Shown here: piece after piece, positions 18,889 to 26,943 of the stretch
Position numbering within the stretch: the stretch's first letter is position 1
Layout of the letters: each line of letters opens with the position of its first letter
From: Aphanothece cf. minutissima CCALA 015
GTDB lineage: Bacteria > Cyanobacteriota > Cyanobacteriia > PCC-6307 > Cyanobiaceae
Direction of reading: 5' to 3'
NCBI GenBank assembly: GCA_003003925.1
Contig: PVWP01000003.1
Coordinates: 124,001-188,000, forward strand
Length of the DNA: 64,000 bases
Translations under genes and position numbers: made by a program
Notes under the pieces: model-generated
What the model was told of the DNA's origin: nothing
The model's input: the letters and a program-made list of their open reading frames with translations, nothing else
Database searches by the model: none

Positions 18889-18941
18889 GAGAAGAACGCG
18901 GGGTTCAAGGGGCGATCCAACCGGACCGCCCGGCGAGGAGC

Positions 18942-19241
18942 TCAGTAGAGCTCTTCTTCGGTGTGGGTCTTGATGGTGCAGTCGGAGGTGGGGTAGGCGA
19001 CGCAGGTGAGGACGAAGCCGGCCTCGATCTGGTCGTCGTCGAGGAAGCTCTGATCCGACTGGTCGACGGTGCCGGAGGTGAGCTTGCCGGCGCAGGTGGA
19101 GCAGGCGCCGGCGCGGCAGGAGTAGGGCAGATCGATGCCCTGCTCTTCGGCGGCGTCGAGGATGTACTGGTCGTCAGGAACCTCGATGGTCTTGTTCAGG
19201 CCCTCGCTCTCATTGACGAGGGTGACCTTGTAGGAAGCCAT
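18942..19241 (-). CDS. petF: Plant-type [2Fe-2S] ferredoxin
   Basis: This 99-residue protein has cluster ligands Cys42, Cys47, Cys50 and Cys80 in the pattern CRAGACSTC plus LTC. The surface is acidic, with many Asp and Glu residues and few basic ones. It carries electrons from photosystem I to FNR, the ferredoxin-thioredoxin reductase (variable chain encoded at 29480) and other acceptors. Length and spacing match photosynthetic ferredoxin I. A hairpin terminator follows. Confidence 0.97.
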   Translation of the reverse strand: MASYKVTLVNESEGLNKTIEVPDDQYILDAAEEQGIDLPYSCRAGACSTCAGKLTSGTVDQSDQSFLDDDQIEAGFVLTCVAYPTSDCTIKTHTEEELY

Positions 19242-19383
19242 GGAAGAGATTGGAGCTCACAGACACCCGGCAGCCAGGGCCTGTAGGACCCGCCCTTCCT
19301 ACATCCGACAGGGGGCTTTCCCGGCGATCTTGGGCTCGCAGGCCGGGAAGCCCAATCAAAGCCAGGACACAGATCAGCGTGCC

Positions 19384-20328
19384 TTATGCAACATCCGATG
19401 CTGAACGGATCCGCAGCAGGCCCCAGCGGTCCTGTTCCACCCGCCCTTCCACACGCCAGCCCGCCGCCGCCAGATCCCGCTCCAGGCCTGGGGCCTGATC
19501 CACCAGCAGGCCGCTGAGCAGGCCCACGCCGCCGGGACTCAGCAGGTGCTCGAACCAGGGAATCAGGGCCTCGATCACCGGCGCCAGGATGTTGCACAGC
19601 AGCAGATCCGCCGGACGGCCGTCCAGCAGCGCCACCAGGGCCTCGGCCGACCCGGTGGTCACCGTGAGGCCGCGGGTGCCGTCCAGGCCGTTCAGGGCCG
19701 CGTTCTGTCGGGTCGCCCGCTCCGCCAGGGGGTCGGTGTCGGCGGCGGCCACGCTCGCCGCCCCCAGCCGCAGGGCGGCCAGGCCCAGGATGCCGCTGCC
19801 GCAGCCCAGATCGGCCACCCGCAGCCCCTCCAGGCCCGCCCCCAGCCCCGCCTGCTCCCGCTCACCGGCGAGGCCCTCCAGGCCCTCCAGGCAGAGGCGG
19901 GTGGTGGGGTGGCTGCCGGTGCCGAAGGCGCTGCCCGGATCGATGCGGATCACCAGCCGCCCGGCCTGCTCGGACGGCACCTCCAGCCAGGCCGGCAGCA
20001 CCAGCAGTCGCTCCCCCACCGGATCGGGCCGCCAGTGGCTCTTCCAGCTCAGGCTCCAGTCCTCATCGGCCTGGCGCTTCCATTGGATCGGCGGCAGCGG
20101 CAGGTCAAAGGGTTCCCCCAGCGGGGCCAGGGCCCTCTCCAGCTCCTGGCGCTGGTCGGCGGGCCAGTCGCTCTCCGGCAGCCAGGCCAGCAGCTGACGC
20201 TGCTGCGGCGCCTCTGGGGGGTGCTGGAGCGCCACCCGCGCCACCCCCAGGAGCGGCAGCTTCCAGAGCAGGGACTCCTCCAGTTCGGCCGGGGCGGCCA
20301 TCTCCAGCCGCCACCAGACCAGGCCCAT
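19384..20328 (-). CDS. prmA: Ribosomal protein L11 methyltransferase
   Basis: This 314-residue class I SAM methyltransferase has the PrmA N-domain, then DPGSAFGTGSHPTTRLCL and the SAM motif DLGCGSGILGLAAL, and the catalytic-loop segment LLCNILAPVIEAL (NxLxxP type). It trimethylates L11. Its start codon shares one base with the serA stop (TGATG), so it is coupled to serA. Confidence 0.94.
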   Translation of the reverse strand: MGLVWWRLEMAAPAELEESLLWKLPLLGVARVALQHPPEAPQQRQLLAWLPESDWPADQRQELERALAPLGEPFDLPLPPIQWKRQADEDWSLSWKSHWRPDPVGERLLVLPAWLEVPSEQAGRLVIRIDPGSAFGTGSHPTTRLCLEGLEGLAGEREQAGLGAGLEGLRVADLGCGSGILGLAALRLGAASVAAADTDPLAERATRQNAALNGLDGTRGLTVTTGSAEALVALLDGRPADLLLCNILAPVIEALIPWFEHLLSPGGVGLLSGLLVDQAPGLERDLAAAGWRVEGRVEQDRWGLLRIRSASDVA

Positions 20329-21914
20329 CAGAGGGTGACCGGGTGGGCGGCCTGGATGCCGTTGATGCCGTGGATCACCGCCAGCAGGCTGGGGGGGATC
20401 GGATCGTCGAGGCTCAGCACCATCACGGCGTCGCCCCGGACGATGCGGCGGCCCACCTGCATCGAGGCGATGTTGACGTTGTGCTCGCCGAGCAGGGAGC
20501 CCAGCTGGCCGATGATGCCGGGCATGTCCCGGTGGCGGGTGAAGAGCATGTGACGGCTGGGGGTCACGTTCACCGGGAATTCGTCGATGGTGGTGATGCG
20601 CAGTTCGCCGTCGGTGAACACCGCCCCGGTGACACTGTGATTACCCCGGGGGCTGCGGGAGCTGAGCTGCAGCGAACCGCCGGCGAAGTCGCGGCTGGCG
20701 TCGTCCTTCACCTCAAGCACGTGGATGCCGCGCTCCTTGGCCTCCAGGGTGGCGTTGACGTAGTTGATGCTGTCGCCCAGGGCGGCCGAGAGGATGCCCT
20801 TGAGGGCCGCCACCACCAGGGGCTGGGCGGGGTGGGAGGCGAATTCACCCTGCAGCCGCACCTCCAGCTCGCTGATCTGGCCGCCGGCCAGCTGGCTGAG
20901 CAGCAGGCCCAGGGTTTCCGCCAGCTGCAGATGGGGCTTGAGCAGCTCCATCACCTCGGGGGTCAGGCCGGGGATGTTGACGGCGCTGCGGGCCGGAAGA
21001 CCCAGGAGCACATCCCGGATCTGCTCGGCCACGTCGATGGCCACGTTCTCCTGGGCCTCCTCGGTGGAGGCGCCCAGGTGAGGGGTGAGGATCAGACGTT
21101 CCTTGACCAGCCGCAGGGGGGAATCGGCCGCCAGCGGCTCCTTGGCGTAGACGTCGAGGGCGGCGCCGGCGATGACGCGGTTCTCGACCGCATCGGCCAG
21201 GGCCTGCTCGTCGATGATGCCGCCGCGGGCGCAGTTCACCAGGCGGGCGGTGGGCTTCATCGTGGCCAGCAGCGCCGCGTTGACCAGGTTCTCGGTGTCC
21301 GGGGTGCGGGGCAGGTGCAGGCTGACGTAGTCGGCTTCGGCGAACAGCTGGGGCAGGGGCAGCAGCCGCACCTGCAGCAGCTGGGCGCGCTCGGCGGAGA
21401 TGAACGGGTCGTAGGCGGCCACGTCCATGCCCAGGGCCCGGGCGACGCGGGCCACATGGGAGCCGATCTTGCCGAGGCCCACCACGCCGAGGGTCTTCTT
21501 GTAGAGCTCGTTGCCCACGTAGGTCTTGCGGTCCCAGCCGCCGGCGATGGTGCTGGCGTGGGCGTGGGGCACGTGCCGCGACAGGGAGAGCATCAGCGCC
21601 AGGGCGTGCTCGGCGGCGGCGATTGTGTTGCCCTCCGGGGAATTGACGACGATCACGCCGCGGCGGGTGGCGGCGGGCACATCGACGTTGTCGACACCCA
21701 CACCGGCCCGGCCGATGATGCGCAGACGGCTTGCCGCCTCGATCACCTCGGCGGTCACCTGGGTGCCGGAGCGGATCATCAGCCCCTCGTAGTCACCGAT
21801 GCACCCCACCAGCTGCTCCGGGCTCAGACCCGTGCGCACGTCCACCTGGGCGACCTGGGAGAGGATGTCGATCCCCGCCTGGTCGATGGGATCGGAGACC
21901 AGAACCTTCGTCAT
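20328..21914 (-). CDS. serA: D-3-phosphoglycerate dehydrogenase (long form with ACT domain)
   Basis: This 528-residue enzyme makes the first step of serine synthesis from 3-phosphoglycerate. It shows GRAGVGVDNVDVPAATRRGV, the Rossmann motif GVVGLGKIGSHVA, the catalytic Arg/Glu/His phrases (NCARGGIIDEQAL, LILTPHLGAST), an intervening ASB domain and a C-terminal ACT domain (RHRDMPGIIGQLGSLLGEHNVNI). This is the long SerA type usual in cyanobacteria and plants, where the ACT domain may bind serine. ATG 21914 was chosen because MTKVLVSDPI starts the family. The open frame extends far upstream but is not protein-like. Confidence 0.96.
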   Translation of the reverse strand: MTKVLVSDPIDQAGIDILSQVAQVDVRTGLSPEQLVGCIGDYEGLMIRSGTQVTAEVIEAASRLRIIGRAGVGVDNVDVPAATRRGVIVVNSPEGNTIAAAEHALALMLSLSRHVPHAHASTIAGGWDRKTYVGNELYKKTLGVVGLGKIGSHVARVARALGMDVAAYDPFISAERAQLLQVRLLPLPQLFAEADYVSLHLPRTPDTENLVNAALLATMKPTARLVNCARGGIIDEQALADAVENRVIAGAALDVYAKEPLAADSPLRLVKERLILTPHLGASTEEAQENVAIDVAEQIRDVLLGLPARSAVNIPGLTPEVMELLKPHLQLAETLGLLLSQLAGGQISELEVRLQGEFASHPAQPLVVAALKGILSAALGDSINYVNATLEAKERGIHVLEVKDDASRDFAGGSLQLSSRSPRGNHSVTGAVFTDGELRITTIDEFPVNVTPSRHMLFTRHRDMPGIIGQLGSLLGEHNVNIASMQVGRRIVRGDAVMVLSLDDPIPPSLLAVIHGINGIQAAHPVTL

Positions 21915-22001
21915 GTCCGGCAGCGGTGGGGAGGGCGGGGGGTGCGCCCCCAGGGGGGCAGGCCGGAGGTGCAGTGTAGAGAGCGGTGCGGAGAGGAGCC
22001 C

Positions 22002-22505
22002 ATGTCCCTGAGTGTGGTGGTCGTGCTGGACGACCGTGACCGCCTGCATGCCTTGCGGGATCGCTTGCTGGCGCTGCAACCGGCCCCGACCCGTGTGCTG
22101 GCGATCGGCAGCGGTGAGGCGACCATGTCGGAGGTTGAGCGGCTGGATCCGGCCACGGCCCGGCGGCGGCGGCAACAGTCGATGGTCCGCTGGCTGCTGC
22201 CCTTCGGGTTCCTGGCCGGGCTCACCTTCACCCAGATCACGGATCTGCACACCTTCAGCTTCGCCGGGGTCTACGGCGAGCCCCTGATCGGCGGCCTGCT
22301 GGGCATGGGCTCCGGCTGGATGGGCAGCTTCGCCGCCGCCGCCAGCGTCAGTTCGGAGGAGGACGACCGCATCCGCATCCTGCGCAACCGGCTCGATGAG
22401 GGCTGCTGGCTGCTGCTGCTGGAGGCCCCCGTCGGCCGGGAGATCCCCTGGACCACCATCCAGCTGGCGCGGCCGACGGCGGTCGTGCGGCTGGACGACA
22501 CCTGA
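22002..22505 (+). CDS. Unknown protein with a glycine-rich hydrophobic middle
   Basis: No family was recognised. The 167-residue protein has a SLSVVVVLDD start and a basic patch RRRRQQSM near 55. A hydrophobic middle (LLPFGFLAGLTFTQI) and a Gly-rich segment (GGLLGMGSGWMGS) follow, and could form a membrane hairpin. The C-terminal part, DDRIRILRNRLDEGCWLLLLEAP, looks like a ligand-binding or interaction domain. The next gene starts 14 nt downstream, so the two are probably one transcript. Confidence 0.7.
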   Translation: MSLSVVVVLDDRDRLHALRDRLLALQPAPTRVLAIGSGEATMSEVERLDPATARRRRQQSMVRWLLPFGFLAGLTFTQITDLHTFSFAGVYGEPLIGGLLGMGSGWMGSFAAAASVSSEEDDRIRILRNRLDEGCWLLLLEAPVGREIPWTTIQLARPTAVVRLDDT

Positions 22506-22518
22506 GGCCGGAGGGCCC

Positions 22519-23292
22519 ATGCTTCCACGACGGGACCTGCTGGAGGGGAGTCGCCACCCGGAGACGCTCGGGGCGCTCTTCACCCTGGCGGAGACGGCCC
22601 TGCGTACCTGGGAGCCCCAGGTCAGCGGTTTTCTCGAGGCGGCGGTGCGGGAGGAGGCCGAGGACCGGCTCGGCACCCTCAGCGAGCTGAGCCTCGCCAG
22701 TGAGGGTGGCCACCCCGGCGCCGAGCGCCGCTGCCTGCTGCTGGCACGAACCGGACAGGAGCCGGCGGCCCCCGCCCTGCTGGGGCTGGAGATCAGCGGC
22801 AACTTCCTGTTCGATCCCGCCTCGGCGGCCGACATGGCCGAGGGGCTGGCCCGCTCCGGGGCCATGCCCCAGGAGCGGGGGGACCTGTGGCTGCGGGGCG
22901 ATCGGGGCGCCCAGGCGATCGTCAGCGAGTCCCTGGCCCGGCGACTGGACGGCACCGAGGGCCTGGTGCGCACGGTGCCGGTGCGGTTCGAGGCCCGGCC
23001 CATCGAGGCGCTGCAGCTGCCGGCCCGCCGGTTGCCCCGCCAGCTCACGACGGTGGAGGCCTCCCTGCGGCTGGATGCCCTGGCGTCGGCCGGTTTCGGG
23101 CTGTCCCGCAACCGCATGGCCACCCTGATCCGGCAGGGGGCCGTCCGCCTCGACTGGAAGCTGGTCAGCAGCCCCAGCCAGCCCCTGGCGGTGGGGGCGC
23201 GGGTCCAGCTGGAGGGGCGGGGGGAGCTGGAGGTGCTGGCGATCGAACCCACCAAGCGGGAGCGCTTCCGGATCCGGCTGGAGCGCCATTGA
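22519..23292 (+). CDS. Photosystem II S4-domain RNA-binding protein
   Basis: This 257-residue protein has a C-terminal S4 domain, recognisable by LRLDALASAGFGLSRNRMATLIRQGAVRLDWKLV followed by VGARVQLEGRGELEV. The N-terminal 170 residues match the cyanobacterial and plastid family whose members are annotated as photosystem II S4-domain proteins (YlmH-like), with phrases such as GNFLFDPASAADMAEGL and ERGDLWLRGDRGAQAIV. A role in RNA or ribosome handling during PSII assembly is inferred from family. It lies 14 nt after the unknown gene at 22002. Confidence 0.82.
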   Translation: MLPRRDLLEGSRHPETLGALFTLAETALRTWEPQVSGFLEAAVREEAEDRLGTLSELSLASEGGHPGAERRCLLLARTGQEPAAPALLGLEISGNFLFDPASAADMAEGLARSGAMPQERGDLWLRGDRGAQAIVSESLARRLDGTEGLVRTVPVRFEARPIEALQLPARRLPRQLTTVEASLRLDALASAGFGLSRNRMATLIRQGAVRLDWKLVSSPSQPLAVGARVQLEGRGELEVLAIEPTKRERFRIRLERH

Positions 23293-23525
23293 GGGCCGGC
23301 CGGCGCAAGTTGACAGGAGGGAAGGCCGGCGAGTAGGAAAACCCTGGGTGAAAACCGGATCCTGATCGTCCTCCCGTTACAGTTCGCCTGTGACAGTCCG
23401 GCATCAGGTGAAGTTTTTGTCCCGGGGATGACCAGCCTTCTCGATCACCTGGGATGGTTAGGGTCATGAACCGGAATTGATTCGAAAGGATCTGAATTCG
23501 GTGCCACTTCGGTGATTCCGAGCTC

Positions 23526-23597
23526 GGGCGATTAGCTCAGAGGTAGAGCACTACCTTGACACGGTAGGAGTCACTGGTTCGATTCCAGTATCGCCCA
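23526..23597 (+). tRNA. tRNA-Val (anticodon GAC)
   Basis: The 72-nt cloverleaf has acceptor arms GGGCGAT and ATCGCCC with discriminator A. The D-arm has AGCTCAGAGGTAGAGC. The anticodon stem CTACC/GGTAG encloses the loop TTGACAC, so the anticodon is GAC. The T-arm contains GGTTCGATTCC. CCA is not encoded. Confidence 0.95.
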
Positions 23598-23704
23598 TAG
23601 ATTGCGTCCATTGAAGATTGCTTAGGTCCTGCATCTGAATTCGGTTGGGTGCAGTGATCTCTTCACTGCTACCCTCACCCGATCCCGAACATGAGCCTGC
23701 CAGC

Positions 23705-25123
23705 GTGAGTCCCGCCGAGGCCGTTGCCCCTCCCTCCTGCACGGTGGTGGTGGGTCTGGGCCGGTCCGGTCTGGGGGCCGCCCGTCTGCTGCAGGCCCGT
23801 GGCGAGACGGTTGTGGTGATCGAAAGCGCTGACACGCCGGAGCACCGGGCCCTGGCGGATCAGCTGCAGAGCGAGGCCCTCGCGGTGCGGCTCGGCGTGC
23901 CCCTGAGCCTCGAGGCGTTCCAGGACCTGCCGCTGCCGCCGGCGGCCGTGGTGGTCAGCCCGGGCATCCCCTGGAACCACCCGGTGCTGGAAGCGCTCCG
24001 CACCCGGGGGGTGCAGGTGCAGGGGGAGATCGTGCCCGCCTGGCAGGCCAGCCGCGACGTGCCCTGGATCGGCATCACCGGCACCAACGGCAAGACCACC
24101 GTCACCTGCCTGGTGCAGCACCTGCTGCAGCAGGCCGGCCGGGACGCGCCCCTCTGCGGCAACGTCGGCATCTCCGCCGCCGAGGTGGTGCTGCAGAGGC
24201 GTCTGGAGCAGGGGCCCCGCCCGGACTGGCTGGTGGTGGAGCTGAGCAGTTACCAGATCGAGGCCGCCCCTTCCGTGGCGCCGGCGATCGGCGTCTGGAC
24301 CACCCTCACCCCCGACCACCTGGAGCGCCACGGCACCCTGGCCGCCTACCGGGCCATCAAGCGGAGTCTGCTGGAGCGCTCCCGCGTCCGCATCCTCAAC
24401 GCCGACGATCCCGACCTGCGCCACCACGCCGACAGCTGGGACCAGGCCGAGTGGATCACCGCCGGCCCCCGGGAGGCGCTGCCGGCGGGGCTTGATCCGG
24501 TGCTCTGGATCGACGGGGACGATCAGGTGCGGGGCCGCCAGGGCCCCCTGTTCCCGGCCTCCGCCCTGGCCATGCCCGGTGCCCACAACCGCCAGAACCT
24601 GCTGCTGGCCGTGGCGGTCGGGCTCCACGCCGGGCTGGAGCCGGCGGTGATGGAGGCCGCCTGCCGCTGTTTCCCCGGTGTCCCCCACCGGCTCGAACGC
24701 CTCCGCAGCCTCAAGGGCATCACCTGGTTCAACGACAGCAAGGCCACCAACTACGACGCCGCCGAGGTGGCCCTGCGGGCCCTGGAGGGTCCTTTGGTGG
24801 TGCTGGCCGGTGGCCAGTCGAAGCAGGGGGAGGCCGGGGCCTGGCTGGAGCAGCTGCGGCAGCGGGCCGCGGCGGTGGTGCTCTACGGAGCGGCGCGGCA
24901 GGAGTTCGCCGGCCTGCTGGAGTCCAGTGGCTACGGCGGCGTGGTGAAGCAGGAGCAGGACCTGGAGGGTGCGGTGGCCCTTGCCGCCACGCTGGCCCCC
25001 GCCCTCGGCTGCCGGGGGGTGCTGCTCTCCCCGGCCTGTGCCAGCTTCGACCAGTACACCAGTTTCGAGGCCCGCGGCGACCACTTCCGCCGGCTGGTGC
25101 TGGCCCTCGACACCGACAGCTGA
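23705..25123 (+). CDS. murD: UDP-N-acetylmuramoyl-L-alanine-D-glutamate ligase
   Basis: This 472-residue enzyme adds D-Glu to UDP-MurNAc-L-Ala in the cytoplasm. It has the N-terminal VVVGLGRSGLGAARLL, the ATP loop GITGTNGKTTVTCL, LSSYQIE, TPDHLERHGT, the NDSKATNYDA motif of the ligase family and a C-terminal AGGQSK. No ATG fits. GTG 23705 places about 13 residues before the conserved start, while GTG 23654 and TTG 23645 would add 17 to 20 more. The tRNA-Val gene is just upstream. Confidence 0.93.
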   Translation: MSPAEAVAPPSCTVVVGLGRSGLGAARLLQARGETVVVIESADTPEHRALADQLQSEALAVRLGVPLSLEAFQDLPLPPAAVVVSPGIPWNHPVLEALRTRGVQVQGEIVPAWQASRDVPWIGITGTNGKTTVTCLVQHLLQQAGRDAPLCGNVGISAAEVVLQRRLEQGPRPDWLVVELSSYQIEAAPSVAPAIGVWTTLTPDHLERHGTLAAYRAIKRSLLERSRVRILNADDPDLRHHADSWDQAEWITAGPREALPAGLDPVLWIDGDDQVRGRQGPLFPASALAMPGAHNRQNLLLAVAVGLHAGLEPAVMEAACRCFPGVPHRLERLRSLKGITWFNDSKATNYDAAEVALRALEGPLVVLAGGQSKQGEAGAWLEQLRQRAAAVVLYGAARQEFAGLLESSGYGGVVKQEQDLEGAVALAATLAPALGCRGVLLSPACASFDQYTSFEARGDHFRRLVLALDTDS

Positions 25124-25135
25124 GGCGGACGCTCC

Positions 25136-25603
25136 ATGGCCTGGTGGTTGATGAAGAGCGAGCCGGATGTCTACGGCATCCACCATCTGCAGGCGGAGGG
25201 CAGCACCCTCTGGGACGGCATCCGCAACTACCAGGCCCGCAACTTCATGCGCGCCATGCAGATCGGTGATCGCGCCTTCTTCTACCACTCCAACACCAGC
25301 CCCCCCGGCATCGTCGGCCTGATGGAGGTGATCGAGACGGGGCTGGTGGATCCCAGCCAGTTCGATGCCGCCTCCAAGTACTTCGACCCGGCCTCGAAGC
25401 CGGAGGCTCCGCGCTGGGACTGCGTCCGCCTCGCCTACCGCGCCACCTTTCCGGCGATGCTGAGCCTGGACGCCCTGCGGGAGCAGTTCAGTGTCGAGGA
25501 CCTGGCGGTGGTGCGCCGGGGCAATCGCCTCTCGATCCTGCCGGTGAGCGACGCCAGTGCCGCCCGACTGTTCCGCCTGCTGGGGGTGGAGCCGGACGCC
25601 TGA
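25136..25603 (+). CDS. EVE-domain (PUA-like) protein
   Basis: This 155-residue protein is a single EVE domain: WWLMKSEPDVYGI, LWDGIRNYQARNFM and IGDRAFFYHSN are its signature phrases. EVE domains resemble PUA and YTH folds and bind modified nucleobases in DNA or RNA. The physiological target in cyanobacteria is unknown. It follows murD after 12 nt, so co-transcription is likely. Confidence 0.88.
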   Translation: MAWWLMKSEPDVYGIHHLQAEGSTLWDGIRNYQARNFMRAMQIGDRAFFYHSNTSPPGIVGLMEVIETGLVDPSQFDAASKYFDPASKPEAPRWDCVRLAYRATFPAMLSLDALREQFSVEDLAVVRRGNRLSILPVSDASAARLFRLLGVEPDA

Positions 25604-25632
25604 GACCTGGACCTCCTGACGCGGGCCCGGCC

Positions 25633-25887
25633 TCAGGCCGCCGGCGCCGAGAAGGCCTGGTGGCCGGGAAACAGGTTGGCCAGGTAGCAGCGGGTCACCC
25701 CGCGGTTGCGGATCCCGTTCTGCACGAGAAACCCCGCCAGGGCAGCCTGGAACAGCCGGTACTGGTCCCAGTTGGGGTGCTGCTCGATGAACTCCCGCAT
25801 GGCCTCCAGCAGCGGCGCGGGCACCTCCGCCCGCAGGCTCACCAGAGACTCGGCCCCATCCAGTGGCAGTGTTCTCGGGCGGGGCAT
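25633..25887 (-). CDS. DUF2811-type small cyanobacterial protein
   Basis: ATG 25887 gives 84 residues. The core VSLRAEVPAPLLEAMREF and HPNWDQYRLFQAALAGFLVQNG fits the short helical proteins I recognise as DUF2811, found mainly in cyanobacteria. No catalytic motif, signal or membrane helix is seen. Function is unknown. Confidence 0.7.
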   Translation of the reverse strand: MPRPRTLPLDGAESLVSLRAEVPAPLLEAMREFIEQHPNWDQYRLFQAALAGFLVQNGIRNRGVTRCYLANLFPGHQAFSAPAA

Positions 25888-26181
25888 CGCGGATGGCGGG
25901 CAGGGCGTGAGCCAGTTCTCCACACCCGAGGGGCCACGTCAAACGCCGCCGGTGGCGGCCCGGCGCCCCCCGTCCCAGCCTGAGACACCAGCCACCGCAG
26001 GGGCTTCGGGGCGTCCCCGGGGCCAATCCGGCCGCTCAGGAATGGTTGCCTTCCCCTGTCAAGCGGCGGCGGCGCCGCCAGCCGCTTCTCCCCATCCGGG
26101 GCCGCTGGCCAGCGGCGACCGCCGCCGGCCTGGGGAGAAACGGTGCAAAACCGGGGGGGCGGCTGGGGAATCCGCCACCGA

Positions 26182-26601
26182 TCAACAATCCTGATCCCCG
26201 CCCCCTGGCTCAGCGGGTCTCAGGCGCTCCAGCGCGGTGCTGAACGCCTCGCTGGCGGCGGCCCCCCAGCCCCCTTCGATGCCCCGGCCTCCCGGGCCGG
26301 GCGTGAGCACCAGCTGCAGCGTCCACCGGTGCCGGTCGCCGTCCAGGCCCAGCCACAGGCATCCGGCGTCACCGGCATCCCCGATCGGCAGCTCCACCTC
26401 CATGGCCACGGCCTCTTCGGCCATCAGGACATCGGCCATGGCCCGGTGCTGGGCGGTGAGCTGGGCGGCGGCCACCTGCAGGGCGCGCAGTTCGGCGGCG
26501 GTCAGTTCACTGGCCCAGCCGTCGCCCCCGATCAGGGCGATGAAGGGAGCGCGGGCAGGATCCACCACCAGCCGCCAGCCCTGGCCCTCGCAGACTTCCA
26601 C
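26182..26601 (-). CDS. DUF1818-type cyanobacterial protein
   Basis: This is a 139-residue protein from GTG 26601. It has a compact start (EGQGWRLVVDPARAPFIALIGGDGWASEL), a helical middle (LTAAELRALQVAAAQLTAQH) and a strand-rich part around LWLGLDGDRHRWTLQLVLTPGP. This fits the DUF1818 family, whose function is not known. It starts 20 nt after the rpoZ stop on the same strand, so the two are probably one operon. Confidence 0.7.
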   Translation of the reverse strand: MEVCEGQGWRLVVDPARAPFIALIGGDGWASELTAAELRALQVAAAQLTAQHRAMADVLMAEEAVAMEVELPIGDAGDAGCLWLGLDGDRHRWTLQLVLTPGPGGRGIEGGWGAAASEAFSTALERLRPAEPGGGDQDC

Positions 26602-26620
26602 GGCGGCGTGGCGCGGACCC

Positions 26621-26848
26621 TCAGCCGGGCAGCAGGTCGGGTTGGTCCTGCTCGTCGCTGAGTTCGATGATGGCCCGCTGGACCGGCTTGATCATCGAGT
26701 CGTCGAGCAGGCCGTCGAAATCATCGAAGCGACGCTGCTTGGCCCGGAAAGCGATGCGAACGGTGGTCAGGTAACGGTTGGAGGAGTGACGGATCAGGCT
26801 CTCCCCCCGCTGGGCCAGTTCCTTGGCGTTGAGTTCGCTGCTCGGCAT
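26621..26848 (-). CDS. rpoZ: RNA polymerase omega subunit
   Basis: This 75-residue protein has the cyanobacterial omega pattern: [21 protein letters not shown] ([12 protein letters not shown] is typical), [13 protein letters not shown], then [15 protein letters not shown]. Omega helps RNA polymerase assembly and sigma choice. It is short like other cyanobacterial omegas. The start lies 95 nt from the divergent Hsp70-like gene. Confidence 0.92.
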   Translation of the reverse strand: MPSSELNAKELAQRGESLIRHSSNRYLTTVRIAFRAKQRRFDDFDGLLDDSMIKPVQRAIIELSDEQDQPDLLPG

Positions 26849-26943
26849 GCGGGCCTGATCATCAGTCTCAACACCCTAGATCAGCCCATCGGCCCGCCCC
26901 TTCCTGCCGGCACCGGCCTAGAAGGGGAGCCACCCATTGAGCC

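Noticed and set aside
20343..22001. Long plus-strand frame running through serA into the gene at 22002.
   Set aside because: The part over serA is antisense shadow. Only the segment from ATG 22002 reads like a protein.
23293..23525. Possible small RNA between the S4 gene and tRNA-Val.
   Set aside because: The 233 nt include some short AT-richer pieces, but no hairpin with a T-run or conserved motif could be identified.
25924..26181. Possible small gene in the 258-nt interval.
   Set aside because: The open frames there have Pro/Arg-rich shadow composition and no start with a ribosome site.
26849..26943. Search for an HrcA- or heat-type operator before the Hsp70-like gene.
   Set aside because: No CIRCE-like inverted repeat was visible in the 95 nt between rpoZ and the gene.
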